A DNA stretch of 5,909 nucleotides. Source: Hyphomicrobiales bacterium. Its GTDB lineage: Bacteria > Pseudomonadota > Alphaproteobacteria > Rhizobiales > JAJFHC01. The notes beneath the pieces are model-generated. The model was not told where the DNA came from, did no database searches, and saw only the letters and a list, made by a program, of their open reading frames with translations. Positions 5,123-5,909 of the stretch are shown here, piece after piece. The translations under genes were made by a program, and so were the position numbers. How positions within the stretch are numbered: the first letter of the stretch is position 1; every line of letters starts with the position of its first letter. The stretch is from the NCBI GenBank assembly GCA_021775835.1, contig JAJFHC010000176.1, positions 1 through 5,909 on the forward strand. The letters are read 5' to 3'.

Positions 5123-5454
5123 TTCGCTTTGGCCTGGCGCCAACTGAATGACAACCCTCGGCTGTCACGAGGAAATCGCCGGGCCGCGTGAAAGTGGCTT
5201 GCGCGCCGGTTCTCCGGTCAGTTCGCGAGTCCGGTCCAGGCAATCGGCTTGGTTTGAACCCGACGGTGCCTCGGCGTCGGACGGTTCCGGCTGTGCCGAT
5301 GCCCCGACCGGGTTTCCCGGCTGACAGGTTCCAGTGCCCGCGACCGACACGTTTCGGCGGCTTCGAAGGGTCTTAATTGCAACCCTGGCTAAAGGACATG
5401 TCTCGCAATGCAACGATGTTGACGACGGCACATTGAGAAAAGAAGGAGAATGTT
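5123..5454 (+). ncRNA. GC-rich structured leader between the tRNA-like array and the slipin gene
   Basis: No convincing gene occupies these 332 bases. Several hairpins can be drawn: CCTCG/CGAGG (5156-5160, 5168-5172); AGGCA plus TCGG (5238-5247) against CCGA plus TGCCT (5260-5271), capped by a T-arm-like GGTTTGAACC; GTCGG/CCGAC (5276-5280, 5304-5308) enclosing CGGC/GCCG; and CCGGG-TTT-CCCGG (5308-5320). The last 100 bases are less GC-rich and unstructured, leading to the Shine-Dalgarno. It may be a continuation of the tRNA-like transcript or a long 5' UTR. Short open frames here look like chance products of the base composition. Confidence 0.45.
5443..5448 (+). promoter_or_regulatory. Strong Shine-Dalgarno that fixes the slipin start
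   Basis: AAGGAG lies 6 nt before ATG 5455. An earlier ATG at 5450-5452 is too close to this site and runs into TGA after one codon, so 5455 is the real start. Confidence 0.85.
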
Positions 5455-5909
5455 ATGACGAAGGTTACAAAGACACTATTTCGAACAACCGTAACGGTTC
5501 CGGAGTCCAAGCGGGCGCTGGTCCTGAAAAACGGCCGGTTCAACGACATTCTCCGTCCCGGACGTCATAGCGTTGTTGGGTGGCCGACACATATAGAAGT
5601 GCTCAGCTACGATCTCAGCCATCCCGAACTGATCGGGCGTTTCGAGCACGCATTGCTTCGCGAGCGTCCCGAAGTTGTGTCCCGGCACTTTACGGAAGTA
5701 CGGACAAGCGAATCCGAAATCGCTGTCCTCTTCAGGGACGGTCACACGTTCACTGTGCTGGGTCCGGAAACCCACAAGGTCTACTGGACCGATGCCGGTC
5801 CGTGGGACATCGAGCGTCTCGACGTATCCGACACTGTCCGTGTCCCGGAAAAGCTTGCCCGGCGTTTGCGTCAGGCAAACCTGACCGACCAGACCGTGCA
5901 GTTCCGGGT
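5455..5909 (+). CDS. Slipin/Band-7 (SPFH) family protein, N-terminal part
   Basis: The first 151 residues are seen; the frame runs off the window. Residues 13-40 (VTVPESKRALVLKNGRF, then NDILRPGRHSV) match the start of the slipin/Band-7 domain, in which a VPE...ALV-NG...L-PG-H pattern precedes the SPFH core. A second, diverged copy of the motif follows at 86-125 (SESEIAVLFRDGHTFTVLGPETHKV, ending IERLDVS). No N-terminal membrane segment is present, unlike stomatin-type slipins, so a soluble or peripheral scaffold is more likely. SPFH proteins assemble into large oligomers. Together with the tRNA-like array upstream, this looks like the Band-7 component of a predicted RNA-repair locus, where an RtcB-type ligase would be expected nearby. 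Slipin membership is judged from the N-terminus alone; the SPFH core is outside the window. Confidence 0.76.
   Translation, partial: MTKVTKTLFRTTVTVPESKRALVLKNGRFNDILRPGRHSVVGWPTHIEVLSYDLSHPELIGRFEHALLRERPEVVSRHFTEVRTSESEIAVLFRDGHTFTVLGPETHKVYWTDAGPWDIERLDVSDTVRVPEKLARRLRQANLTDQTVQFR

Noticed and set aside
4773..5142. TGGCGCCA occurring twice (4773-4780, 5135-5142) as a regulatory repeat
   Set aside because: It is a short self-complementary GC-rich octamer; two copies in this composition can be chance.
5165..5431. Short open frames on both strands in the leader region
   Set aside because: Pro/Arg-rich chance frames in GC-rich DNA with no ribosome site; hairpins explain the sequence better.

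Overview
The window reads as chromosomal DNA of an alphaproteobacterium. The evidence is a GC-rich coding style, a GcvT-fused dimethylglycine/sarcosine-dehydrogenase-type oxidoreductase, a one-domain PilZ protein and a GlxA-type AraC regulator. A marine Rhodobacterales/Stappiaceae-like host is a guess from gene style only. No transposase, integrase or CRISPR array is visible.

Layout. Positions 1-1191 (+) hold the C-terminal half of a folate-domain FAD oxidoreductase that starts before the window. After about 300 non-coding bases with a plausible promoter comes a 98-residue PilZ protein (1497-1793, +). It converges with a YghU-type glutathione S-transferase on the minus strand (1967-2842), whose 5' region carries a perfect 15-bp palindrome. 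Next, a minus-strand isochorismatase-like cysteine hydrolase (2955-3554) is divergent from a GlxA-family regulator (3672-4649, +). Their shared intergenic region contains a perfect 14-bp direct repeat with a 21-bp period, which is a good candidate regulator binding site.

The most unusual part is 4650-5909. After the regulator there is a candidate sigma70 promoter (about 4770-4798), flanked by a 13-bp palindrome. It is followed by an array of three tRNA-like elements packed end to end with no spacer (4914-5122). They resemble tRNA-Asn(GUU), tRNA-Gly(UCC) and tRNA-Met(CAU). Elements 1 and 2 have good D, anticodon and T arms but lack the near-universal U33. Element 3 has a perfect Met-type anticodon arm and acceptor stem but no recognisable D or T arm. 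About 330 nt of GC-rich, hairpin-rich non-coding sequence follow, then a strong Shine-Dalgarno and a slipin/Band-7 (SPFH) type gene that runs off the window.

A tRNA-like RNA next to an SPFH/Band-7 gene matches a proposed class of RNA-repair loci, in which Band-7 proteins are thought to act as scaffolds with a cognate tRNA-like RNA near RtcB-type ligases. This was described in comparative-genomic work by Burroughs and Aravind, which I recall from memory. No ligase is visible here, so the assignment rests on the RNA plus slipin pair and predicts repair genes just downstream.
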